Shown in pieces: positions 54,757 through 64,000 of a DNA stretch of 64,000 nt; position 1 is the first letter of the stretch, and each line of letters starts with the position of its first letter. A program made the translations under genes and the position numbers. Under the pieces are notes generated by a model. It did not search any database, had not been told where the DNA came from, and saw only the letters and a list, made by a program, of their open reading frames with translations. The stretch comes from Ciona intestinalis (taxonomy: Eukaryota > Chordata > Ascidiacea > Phlebobranchia > Cionidae). The stretch lies in assembly GCF_000224145.3 (NCBI RefSeq), contig NW_004190384.2, positions 82,349 to 146,348 on the forward strand, in the 5' to 3' direction.

Positions 54757-57536
54757 TTAACTTGCTCCCGCATGTTTTTCTAACTTCCAGTTTTTTTGTT
54801 GCAGAGTTTTCGGGCAGAGTTTAGCCGAGTTAATGGCTGCCTTCGAGGGTTTGTTGAGCGAATGTATATTTGTGCCACTAGATGGATCCAACACTCGCAA
54901 CATTGAGGTGTTGGGCTTGTGTTTCGATTTAACACGCTGGCTTGGAACTAGGGGGGGGGGATATATTTGAGCAATACGTATTACCACTGTGCTCTTTTAA
55001 TACAATCCTAACTCAAAATATATTGTTGGTTTTGGGGTATACACAGCTCTATAAGGTATGTTTTGGTGTTGTTATTTCAAACACATAGTACTGTGAGGTA
55101 AGATGGGATACCGTTAGCAACTAATTCCTACTTTTTCTAATTGATTTTTAAACAAATAACAACGTATTTTATGGTCGCTTGGTGTTGATATATATCTGTA
55201 AATATTCTCTGTTTCCTACCAAATTAACGAGAAAAAAAAAGATTTAAAACATGTCCCATCTTACCCCACTACCTGTATACAGAAGAAATCCATGATAGCC
55301 CAACTTACCCCATTCATTATCAGAGGAAGAATACAACGTAACAACTTCAACCACGTCATCATGATATCTGGATATTTCATCACGGTCCGATGAAGTTATT
55401 GGACGATTAGTTTTCATTCGTCGTTGAATCTCTGACCTTGTTAAGCTGGCCTTGCGGTTTTGTTTTGTTACGTTTTGTGTCATGAAGTCACTGCACCGGC
55501 GAACTTGGTCATTGTATTGGAGTCGCTCTGGACTAGGTGACGTATCACTGCTGTCACTCATGTAGTGACGCGGTGTTTCTTTACGAGTTCTACGCAAGGT
55601 ACGCCACTTACTCCGTTCTTTAACCAGATCATCAAAGTCAAAATCTTTAAAATATAAATTTAAATGATAACGTTTATGTATACAAACGTTTCAACGTTTC
55701 TCGTTCCTTTCAGTGGTCATTTAAGAATATGAAATATTATATGCTAACGTTACCCCATTTTACCGCAGAGTACTATGTAAATAAAAAAGAAACAAAGTCT
55801 ATCATGTTAACTTATTTATCGGCGCCATGATATACTGTAGTTAGCGCATTTGCCACTAACCCAGAGTTTATGGGTCAAGGCTTGTCGCTGCCACCATTGT
55901 GGTCGTAAGCGTAGTCGTATGTGTAAAACACCTAAAACGTGTAAGAAGTTTAAACGACTCTCGTTTCTTCGTCATGCGAGGATAAGTAGGTTAGATTCAT
56001 CCATTCATTACAAACAATATAGATACCCGAACTTTGGTCTCTTAAATTTCCCCAACTTTCCATTCGCCCCTTATGATATTGGAGAGGTTTAGTGAATGAA
56101 CCTTCTTTGTTGGTTACTACAGAACTTGAATCGGAGGTGTGCTGCGTCTCCCTAAACAACAAGCAGATTGGTGCAAACTATATAATATTTACTGATGTAC
56201 AATAAACTTGGCATATTTACATTGGTGTGAGTGGTTTCTCGGCTATGTTTGTGAATCGCATCCCCCGCCTTCTATGAGGGGACCCAATGTGGAGTAAGTT
56301 TGGTAAGTGAGTGACTTCATCAACGTTATTTCTGTTCATTGAATGAACGTGGCCCATGTCTTGGGGTGGGCAACTTGCATGGGTAAACCTTGGGCGCATA
56401 CCAATCAAAACCTGTTGAGGCTGACTGGGATTATTCTGTCTTTGACGAGTCATCGTGTTCATGCTTTCGAAATTGTTCCAGCTGTTTTGACTGTTTATGA
56501 TTTCCAAATCATTTTTGGGTCGTGGGTTTAATTTCACAAGTTTTTGTCTTGGCATAGGTATTGGTTTTTGCATTACATTCTGCATATTGTGTTTGTGTGC
56601 ATAATGAGTGGCATTAGGCATTTGGAAGTTGCCATGCATATTAGTAGATTCCAATTGGTTGAAAAATGGTCTTTCTTCAGAAGAATCGTCACTACTGCTA
56701 CAGTATCGTGAATCTGGCCAACCGGCAGAAGGCGGTAGTGAGTCATGGGTTATATTTGCAACTGGTACCTTTGATTTTTGATTACTCTTTTTCACAGTCA
56801 CGCTAAGATCAGAGCAATTGTTACTAACAGTTTTAATCGTGGCAGCACTTGAATTTATGCTCGCAATTTTAGTGAATTCGGATGTTTCCATACCCAAATT
56901 ACGCGATTGCTGTTGTGTGAAGTCATCATCCGGTTGATATAATTCGGATTTGGGCAAATCAGAACTCGAAAATTTCTTACGCATTCGTTGTACATATCCA
57001 GGCTCTATACTACCATATTCTTTCTCATCTTTAATTTTATTTCCACGTGGTTTGCCTTTCTTTGGTAGTTTTGTCATCGAGAGTATTGATTCGCTCTTGC
57101 GGTACCTAACAACAGCTTCATTTTTTGTGTACATGGCGCTGTTTAGTAACGTGTTCACGACTTCACTTGCCCCACTGCTGTTATTTACTTTGTGTTTGTT
57201 CTCTGATGTCAGAAACGGGATGATATAAACATTTGATTCTTCTTTTAAATTATCTTCGTCTTGCTGTATACCAACAAACACACCATGCAAGGATGTCGAA
57301 CTGCAATCTGAGTTTTCCGTTCTTGCTTCAAAGTGCCTGATATTTAGAGATGCGTTGCGCATATTGTCGCTTGTACAGTGTTTCAGGCAATTAATCAAAT
57401 GCGATCTGTCTATTTTTCCAAGTAAAAGGTCGTTTATAAATGCTGTTCTTTCGGAATAACCAAAATCTGCTATATTTACACCAAAAGCACCTTGGAAATT
57501 TTCTGTACGGCAGCTAACCCCATCGTCTGCATCCAT
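54757..57536 (-). CDS. Unrecognised 655-residue protein, 4 exons
   Basis: Exons 56221-57536, 56027-56151, 55309-55644 and 54757-54947 join with matching phases (2, 1, 1). The reading gives KPLTPM|ETQHTSD, RDQSSG|DFDFDDL and SDNEW|VPSQR at the joins. I do not recognise the family. The protein looks largely disordered: rich in Ser, Asn, Lys and Arg, with acidic and basic patches, a proline motif KPIPMPRQK, RMRKKFSS, a DFDFDDLVKERSKWRTLRR block and SSDDSSEE. It has no signal peptide, transmembrane segment or zinc finger. Two frames that look like separate genes (439 residues, and about 117) are exons of this one. A cytoskeletal or scaffold role is only a guess. The intron between exons 2 and 3 holds a SINE-like repeat. 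Confidence 0.75.
55087..55277. mobile_element. TA-MITE variant copy 15, in intron of the unrecognised gene
   Basis: Variant termini GTACTGTGAGGTAAGATGGG and GTCCCATCTTACCCCACTAC. Same core type with AACAAATAACAACG in reverse. Confidence 0.82.
55720..55777. mobile_element. TA-MITE variant copy 16, fragment
   Basis: TATGCTAACGTTACCCCATT and TACCGCAGAGTACTATG remain. Confidence 0.5.
55818..55990 (+). mobile_element. SINE-like repeat, internally deleted, in intron of the unrecognised gene
   Basis: tRNA-like GTAGTTAGCGCATTTGCC, AACCCAGAGTTTATGGGTCA AGGC and CTGCCACCATTGTGGTCGTA. The tail is GTTTCTTCGTCATGCGAGGA, a reversed head. Confidence 0.75.
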
Positions 57537-57707
57537 AATTCATTTTTATTTAACTGTACCAAATAACTTGCGGCTGAACTATAGTTACAAATGTAATAAT
57601 TCAATTGATTCAAATTGTTAATAAACAAAGGGTATTATTTTGTAATCACCGTTTTTCTAATGCCATAGAAACAATCGTAAATAAAGTTGATATAAACTTA
57701 AAACCCA

Positions 57708-58178
57708 AAGCTGTATAAGCCAGAGTCGTATAAACACCGAGTAGTCCAACTGCCGTCTATGTGTGTCCAAAATAGAGCAAAAGTGGTGACTTTGACAATG
57801 GGTTTAACTGAACTTTTTAAGTTTTGTTTGTGTTTTCCTATTGTGGGAAGGTGTAAAACAGCATCTAGTTACCTTACCAAACATTTTTTAGAAAAAATGT
57901 ATAAATTTAGCAGCATTAAATGACTAAAATGTCGCAAATCAACCACTTCTAATTCTAATTTTTGACTTTTTTTGACACAGAAAACAAATAACACATGTTT
58001 TTTACATTTTTCAACCTTTAAATTTGTTTTTAGGCCCAAGTTTTTCTGTAATTTACCGAAAAACATACATTTTCCCTATACCTACTGTGTTATTTTGGAC
58101 CCAAATTGCCGTTCAATTTGTGTTTTACGTAACAATGGGTTGGACTACTCGGTATTTCTATGGCTCTGGTATAAGCTA
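57708..58178. mobile_element. Inverted-repeat (foldback) element, ~470 bp
   Basis: The left arm ATAAGCCAGAGTCGTATAAA plus ACCGAGTAGTCCAAC is mirrored by GTTGGACTACTCGGT plus CTGGTATAAGCT on the right, with few mismatches over about 40 bp. GTCCAAAATA is also mirrored deeper in. Confidence 0.75.
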
Positions 58179-58206
58179 CCGATAAGAAGCATGTGAGATT
58201 TTGGAT

Positions 58207-58582
58207 CCGCTGTCGCGAAAATCTGATTTCCATCGGCTATTAAAACTTATTTTTTGGGAAATCTAAAATTCTGGTTCCGAATAAAAACAACAGTTGTTGG
58301 ATGCGACATATGTTTTTAAAGATTTTTCCTCTTAATAAAAGAATGATGCTGTATTTTACTCTAAATTATGACGTATATATGACCATCAGTGACCACTACC
58401 GTTAGAAGGTCATCAACAACGAAAAAGAAAGATAAAACATACATTTTTACATTGAATAAAATAAAAATCTAAAAACATGTATATATTCAAGTAATCTTCG
58501 TTTGGGATTTATAAATATCGATAAAATTGTCCCGTGTCTGCGCATGCGCAGTAGCCGATGGGAATCAGATTTCCGCGATATC
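58207..58582. mobile_element. Inverted-repeat element with NRF1-like palindrome, fuller copy
   Basis: Left terminus TCGCGAAAATCTGATTTCCA TCGGCTA; the right terminus is the inverse with two or three mismatches. Next to the right arm lies TGCGCATGCGCA. It is related to 16515-16870. Confidence 0.78.
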
Positions 58583-59154
58583 ACCAAGGTGGTCGAATTT
58601 AATTTAAAACGAATATTATTACGAAGGGGACGTATATAAATATTGTGGAATGGCACAATGCAAAACACGTTGTCTGCAAGAAACTGTGAAATAAGCTTTT
58701 AGGTCTAAAACTAGGTACTGACTGCTGTCGCCTTTATAGGCGTGTGTGTCCTTTTAGGCAAGGCAAATATTTGGAATTATCCAAATCCAGGGGTTCTTTA
58801 GGGGTATCTAAATCCGGGTGCTTTTAAAATGCGATATGTTAGGTATTTATAGTTAAACCTAATACCCACAACTTAAGTTAACACATTCTCTTATTGAAAT
58901 GGACAAACCAAAGAACAGTGTTGTATAACTATATTGTATAGTGTTCTTTGGACAAACCACAGTACATTTCAGTCACAGTATACAAGCTTACCAACTATAC
59001 ATTGTAACCACTCTACTTTAGTTCCTGAACTTTTCTGGTTAATGCTTTAACGCTCAGGCTGGAAGCTTTCCGAAAATCCCCTTAGTATGACGTAGTTAGA
59101 TATTTCTATGAGGTCGTCGAGCGTGTCGATTTTATTGCGCAATTTTATTTAACT

Positions 59155-59628
59155 GTTTAGTGTTATTTAAAAGTTTGAGGTAGGCCTGGAGCATATTTGT
59201 TGTTTAGTGTTATTTTGAGGTTGGAAGTAGGCCTGGAGCATATTTGTTGTTTAGTGTTATTTAAAAGTTTGAGGTAGGCCTGGAGCATATTTGTTGTTTC
59301 CTGTTATTTTAAAGTTGGAAGTAGGCCTGGAGCATATTTGTTGTTTCGTGTTATTAAATTGTTTAGTGTTATTTTAAAGTTGGAGGTAGGCCTGGAGCAT
59401 ATTTGTTGTTTAGTGTTATTTTAAAGTTGGAGGTAGGCCTGGAGCATATTTGTTGTTTCGTGTTATTTTAAAGTTGGAAGTAGGCCTGGAGCATATTTGT
59501 TGTTTCGTGTTATTAAATTGTTTAGTGTTATTTTAATAGTTGGAGGTAGGCCTGGAGCATATTTGTTGTTTAGTGTTATTTTAAAGTTGGAGGTAGGCCT
59601 GGAGCATATTTGTTGTTTCGTGTTATTA
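59155..59628. repeat. Minisatellite, ~47 bp unit, at least 9 copies
   Basis: Each unit contains GTAGGCCTGGAGCATATTTG TTG followed by TTTAGTGTTATTTTAAAGTT. Unit length varies from about 44 to 65 bp. The array runs into the gap. Confidence 0.93.
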
Positions 59629-60470
59629 NNNNNNNNNNNNNNNNNNNNNNNNNNNNNNNNNNNNNNNNNNNNNNNNNNNNNNNNNNNNNNNNNNNNNNNN
59701 NNNNNNNNNNNNNNNNNNNNNNNNNNNNNNNNNNNNNNNNNNNNNNNNNNNNNNNNNNNNNNNNNNNNNNNNNNNNNNNNNNNNNNNNNNNNNNNNNNNN
59801 NNNNNNNNNNNNNNNNNNNNNNNNNNNNNNNNNNNNNNNNNNNNNNNNNNNNNNNNNNNNNNNNNNNNNNNNNNNNNNNNNNNNNNNNNNNNNNNNNNNN
59901 NNNNNNNNNNNNNNNNNNNNNNNNNNNNNNNNNNNNNNNNNNNNNNNNNNNNNNNNNNNNNNNNNNNNNNNNNNNNNNNNNNNNNNNNNNNNNNNNNNNN
60001 NNNNNNNNNNNNNNNNNNNNNNNNNNNNNNNNNNNNNNNNNNNNNNNNNNNNNNNNNNNNNNNNNNNNNNNNNNNNNNNNNNNNNNNNNNNNNNNNNNNN
60101 NNNNNNNNNNNNNNNNNNNNNNNNNNNNNNNNNNNNNNNNNNNNNNNNNNNNNNNNNNNNNNNNNNNNNNNNNNNNNNNNNNNNNNNNNNNNNNNNNNNN
60201 NNNNNNNNNNNNNNNNNNNNNNNNNNNNNNNNNNNNNNNNNNNNNNNNNNNNNNNNNNNNNNNNNNNNNNNNNNNNNNNNNNNNNNNNNNNNNNNNNNNN
60301 NNNNNNNNNNNNNNNNNNNNNNNNNNNNNNNNNNNNNNNNNNNNNNNNNNNNNNNNNNNNNNNNNNNNNNNNNNNNNNNNNNNNNNNNNNNNNNNNNNNN
60401 NNNNNNNNNNNNNNNNNNNNNNNNNNNNNNNNNNNNNNNNNNNNNNNNNNNNNNNNNNNNNNNNNNNNNN
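59629..60470. other. Assembly gap (842 N)
   Basis: Undetermined sequence between two unrelated minisatellites. Open frames that cross it are artefacts. Confidence 0.99.
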
Positions 60471-61150
60471 AAAAATAGTTTCCCTCCGTCCCTCCACCAG
60501 TTTCCCTACGTCCCTCCACTTTTTTGGGGCGAAAAATAGTTTCCCTCTGTCCCTCTACCAGTTTCCCTACCGTCACTCCACTTTTTTTGGGCGAAAAATA
60601 GTTTCCCTCCGTCCCTCCACCAGTTTCCCTACCGTCCCTCCACTTTTTTGGGGCGAAAAATAGTTTCCCTCTGTCCCTCTACCAGTTTCCCTACCGTCCT
60701 CCACTTTTTTTGGGCGAAAAATAGTTTCCCTCCGTTCCTCCACCATTTCCCTCTGTCCCTCCACCATTTCCCTACCATCCCTCCCTTTTTTTTGAGCGAA
60801 AAATAGTTTCCCTCCGTCCCTCTACCAGTTTCCCTCTGTCCCTTCACTTTTTTTGGGCGAAAAATAGTTTCCCTCCGTCCCTCCACCAGTTTCCCTACCG
60901 TCCCTCCACTTTTTTGAGGCAAAAATTAGTTTCCCTCTGTCCCTCTCCAGTTTCCCTCCGTTCCTCCACTTATTTTAGGCGAAAAATTAGTTTCCCTCCG
61001 TTCCTCCACCATTTCCCTCTGTCCCTCCACCATTTCCCTACCATCCCTCCCTTTTTTTTGAGCGAAAAATAGTTTCCCTCCGTCCCTCCACCAGTTTCCC
61101 TACCGTCCCTTCACTTATTTTGGGTAAAAAATAGTTTCCCGCTGTTCCTC
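60471..61150. repeat. Homopyrimidine-rich minisatellite, ~60 bp unit
   Basis: Units contain AGTTTCCCTCCGTCCCTCCA, CCAGTTTCCCTACCGTCCCT and CTTTTTTGGGGCGAAAAATA. About ten variable copies; CT-rich decay continues to about 61315. Confidence 0.93.
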
Positions 61151-61315
61151 CGCCCATAGGGTTTAAGCAAAGGAATTTTTGTTTCCCTTCGTCCCTCCAT
61201 TTTGCTTCCTTCCCTCCTTTTAGTAACGGTATTTTCCCTCCTTCCCTCCGTCCCTCCCTTCCCTCCTTTTAGTACTCAGTTTTCCTCTGTCCCTCCGTCC
61301 CTCTATCCCTCCTTT
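61151..61315. repeat. Pyrimidine-rich low-complexity tract
   Basis: CCCTCC/TTCCCTCC-rich degenerate extension of the neighbouring minisatellite, with two or three CCTTTTAGTA units. Confidence 0.8.
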
Positions 61316-61408
61316 TACTGTTGTCCCACTTAACGGCAACTTTAACAACCAAATGGTCACTAATCGGTTATAACGAGTGTAAATAGGTTTTATTTATTTA
61401 TTTCTTAC

Positions 61409-61498
61409 CTTAATATCTGATGCTCTAGAAGTCAATTCCATTTCAAACACTGGATTGTCATTGTGGCCAACAATAACGAAGTAATAATTCCCGGACAT
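61409..61498 (-). CDS. TRAPPC2: TRAPPC2 (sedlin), first coding exon only
   Basis: The 30-residue exon reads [20 protein letters not shown] followed by [10 protein letters not shown] and a GTAAG donor. Human TRAPPC2 begins [20 protein letters not shown], so identity is clear. The protein is a longin-fold subunit of TRAPP complexes, which tether ER-to-Golgi vesicles. The ATG at 61498 directly starts the longin strand, as in the family. The rest of the gene should follow leftward, but no later exon was recognised before the next gene at 57.5 kb. It may sit in the 842 bp gap or further away. Confidence 0.88.
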
Positions 61499-62164
61499 TG
61501 TGAACAGTTATCGATACCTGTTACCAGTGTCTGTTGTGCGTATATTTAATAATACGCGTATGTTATAGAAACATTTTTCACAACCTATTTACAGTTTTGA
61601 TTAGTTAGCTTTATGTCGCCCTCAAGTGATCGATCTTGGTCAGGGATTTCCCCAAAGACTTTCCCACATAATTGTGCACGCTGGTGTCCCTATCAATCGT
61701 TTAGCGTTAAACAGTTTTTGCAATCTTCTTGATTGCAATCAAATAAGAATGTACATTTTCCAAAACAAAAAGAAAGCTTGAAATAAAATTATGTATTGCA
61801 TGAAAAAACATGATCACTTAAGTCTTAAAAAAATCTGTCACCCCTATATTTAATTTGGTTAGAGGGTCTGTTAAGGTTAACAGTCGTGTCCGATGAGAGT
61901 AACACTAAGCAAACACAGGTTTTGAACACACTATAAAACAAAAACATGACAAATATTATTTCTATTCATTAGACGATATTTTGTTTCCTGTCAGTAAACC
62001 GTTCAAGCTTGTATTAGCCGGCAGTGCAAAAAGGTTATGGTGAAAAATATTACACCATACCGAAACTTATTGTTGAGATGTTTTTATACCGGGTCAAAAA
62101 ACTAAAGAAACGCCGCGGCAGCATTTTTTGCAATTGTTTATTGTGAAATGCAGCTCAACACAAC

Positions 62165-62425
62165 ATTTAGCCTCGTTGCTGCTACCATTGGGGGCGTATG
62201 TGTCCTTGGGCAAGACACTTAACGACAATTGCTCCAACCCAGTGGTCACTATAAATAGGTTTCCAAAGATAGCAACACACACAAAAAAATCCCAAAAAAA
62301 CAATTACCCACAAAATGACATAAATTTAAACCTTGTAAGCTGGAATGAGGTAAGCTGGAATCTTCCGTGTTACAACGGCTGTCGTGTTCCGGCCACTAGA
62401 GGATTAAGTAACATTCATTCATAGT
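62165..62425 (-). mobile_element. SINE-like repeat
   Basis: GCTGCTACCATTGGGGGCGT, GTGTCCTTGGGCAAGACACT, GCTCCAACCCAGTGGTCACT and a reversed head (TTACAACGGCTGTCGTGTTC, CGGCCACTAGAGG, ATTCATTCAT). Confidence 0.82.
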
Positions 62426-62499
62426 ATGATAAGGTGACATGAGACGTAATAAAAAAAAACACAAAAATAAACAAAACAAAAATGAGACGTGTTTTTATT

Positions 62500-62650
62500 C
62501 TTTTTTTTCGTCCTGTTTGGTAGTGAACAAATAACATTTACAAAATTAGATATAACCGTTAAACCATATCCTCGCGACTCTATAAAGGCATTGTTATTTG
62601 TTTGAAACATGTATAAACATGTGGGATGTGCTAACGTGCTAACGGTATTG
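62500..62650. mobile_element. TA-MITE-related core without termini
   Basis: GTCCTGTTTGGTAGTGAACA, ATATCCTCGCGACTCTATAA and GTTATTTGTTTGAAACATG match the family core. Confidence 0.65.
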
Positions 62651-62999
62651 CTACACAGTATAGGCTATCAGAAGAATCCTGCCAACGGTAATATCGTCAG
62701 GTCGGTGAAGCATGTATTACTCGAAATTCAATAGTCGAAAGCCTTGATCAGCAAAAGACTAATTTATTGATTTGATTCTGTCATAATGAGCAATTAAAAA
62801 AACGAGTCCTATACTCTATAGGCAGTCCAATATTTTATATGGTGTTGCTGCAGCTGTTTTCTTATTCTTTTTGGCTTTTGGTCTAAATTTTTGTGTTATA
62901 AACGAGTCTCATGTAAAAATAACCTAAGATGGCGCGCGTATTTAAATGCTGCTCTATGATATTTGATAAATTTCTTCAACGGGGCCCCGGGGCGCTAAT

Positions 63000-63056
63000 T
63001 ATAGTAATGTGGGTTAAGATGGGATACCGTCCCATTCTACCCCCACCTGCTATACA
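63000..63056. mobile_element. TA-MITE variant, short palindromic remnant
   Basis: GTGGGTTAAGATGGGATACC next to GTCCCATTCTACCCCCACCT, i.e. both termini with almost no core. Confidence 0.7.
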
Positions 63057-63235
63057 TGTATTGTAATAGACAATATGCGACGCTACCGATTGTGTAGGTG
63101 TAATCTATAAATGTATTGTCAGGTTAAAAGCAATATTTGTATTTATGTTTGTCGGTATAAACCTTAACAGTTCAGTTAGACACTGAACTTATTACATAAG
63201 GTTTTATTATTATGTTCAATCGATCATGTGGTTTA

Positions 63236-63422
63236 TATGATAGGGTGGGGTGATGTTTTCAATCTCTCTTCTTGTCCTATATCTGCTAGTAAACAAAAAG
63301 CTTTCACAGAATTATTTAAAAGTATCCTCACGACTCTAACGGCCCTGTTAATTGTTCAAACCACGATTGGGAAATATGGGAAATTCGATGCTAACGGTAT
63401 CCCATCTTACCCCTCAGTACTA
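63236..63422. mobile_element. TA-MITE variant copy
   Basis: GATAGGGTGGGGTGATG at the left, GTATCCTCACGACTCTAACG in the core and TCCCATCTTACCCCTCAGTA at the right. Confidence 0.8.
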
Positions 63423-64000
63423 AATGTACAAGAAGCATTTATTACACAATATATTAGATAATTTTTTTACAAAGCAATACGCTATATTCGGTGCGTCACA
63501 CGTCACACGTCAAGCGTCATGCGACAAGGTTTAAATTAAGGTCCTGCGCCAACTATAACGCATTGTACGATAAATCAATTGATTTCCCGTGGCACTAGTA
63601 ATTATAAGAAAGTCGATAATTTTAGCAATTTTAAAGCTTTTCCTTTTGTTGCTTTAGTTTTAAAGTTTTAATTATATATCTGCGTTTTGTTGGTGTATAT
63701 TATGAGAACAATACGTCATCTCGTTATTAAAGTAGAGATTACTTTTGTAGATGCAACTTCTAAAATAACGCATGGTCGGGTTTTTGGGTATTTCCCATGT
63801 GGATATGACGTTATAGTTAATTATTATTCTGTATGAATATTTTATAAAGGCAAAAACGACACGACTACAAATTAATGATAAACGCGCACCTAAAACAATA
63901 GATATATATGCTGTACGTTTGCACGACGTTTATAGTTGTTCTAAAATAACAACCACATCGCAGTTGGTCCTGACTGCTATGTAAAAGCAATTACATGTTC

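Larger units (their letters stand above)
57537..61408. other. Repeat-rich region between the unrecognised gene and TRAPPC2 exon 1
   Basis: Contains two inverted-repeat elements, two minisatellites and an 842 bp gap. The remaining TRAPPC2 exons should lie downstream on the minus strand but were not found here. Confidence 0.65.
61499..64000. other. Intergenic upstream of TRAPPC2
   Basis: Contains the TRAPPC2 promoter side, one SINE-like repeat and three TA-MITE-related segments. No gene is recognised to the window end. Confidence 0.65.

Noticed and set aside
59463-60663. Several long open frames on both strands across the gap
   Set aside because: They exist only because undetermined bases contain no stops.
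60573-60922. Repetitive Gly/Arg/Glu/Lys frames on the minus strand
   Set aside because: They are translations of a ~60 bp minisatellite, with no start context or homology.
59155-61150. CRISPR-like array
   Set aside because: Units are contiguous tandem repeats without unique spacers, in a eukaryotic genome.

Overview
This is a eukaryotic, AT-rich, gene-dense window with many short introns. It looks like a tunicate genome, most likely Ciona. The grounds are compact chordate orthologues, tiny introns with canonical GT-AG ends, a dense load of short MITEs and tRNA-derived SINE-like repeats, and small secreted cationic peptides. Almost every gene is spliced, so coordinates given for genes are whole spans; inferred exons are in the evidence. 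All splice joins are inferred from sequence, phase and homology. No expression data were available.

Layout. 1-0.85 kb: 3' end of a PTPRN/IA-2 type receptor pseudophosphatase (+). 1.7-3.1 kb: intronless epsilon-tubulin (+). 3.3-8.6 kb: a nine-exon, membrane-anchored, single-lobe transferrin-like gene (+) that appears to have lost most iron and anion ligands. 10.1-11.2 kb: a three-exon secreted poly-arginine peptide precursor (+). 12.5-20.4 kb: an NLR gene (-) with two possible first exons, a glutamine-rich exon, one large NACHT exon and short LRR-like exons. 22.9-32.5 kb: katanin p80 (KATNB1, -) in about 19 exons. 34.4-38.4 kb: LCMT1 (-) in eight exons. 38.7-40.1 kb: intronless TMEM39 (-). 40.4-44.8 kb: a tandem duplication holding two small secreted peptide genes (+) and a third promoter-only fragment. 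44.8-49.2 kb: a transposon-rich gene desert. 49.2-51.2 kb: intronless MED17 (+). 51.5-54.0 kb: five-exon XPA (+). 54.8-57.5 kb: a four-exon unrecognised gene (-). 57.5-61.4 kb: inverted-repeat elements, two minisatellites and an 842 bp gap. 61.4-61.5 kb: first coding exon of TRAPPC2/sedlin (-). The rest is intergenic.

The housekeeping genes serve separate processes: microtubules and cilia (TUBE1, KATNB1), PP2A methylation (LCMT1), transcription (MED17), nucleotide excision repair (XPA), vesicle tethering (TRAPPC2) and membrane biology (TMEM39). No operon-like functional grouping is evident. The accessory, fast-evolving content is the poly-Arg peptide, the duplicated peptide pair, the NLR and the transferrin-like gene, all plausible immune or host-defence components by inference.

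The mobile content is mostly non-autonomous: about 18 copies of a ~190 bp TA-flanked MITE, more than 15 copies of a SINE-like repeat, a TTAA-flanked piggyBac-like MITE pair, a hAT-like element with 8 bp target duplication, a 138 bp MITE with 9 bp duplication, and several foldback elements. I saw no retrovirus-like, LTR, Polinton or other virus-derived element, no rRNA and no CRISPR array.
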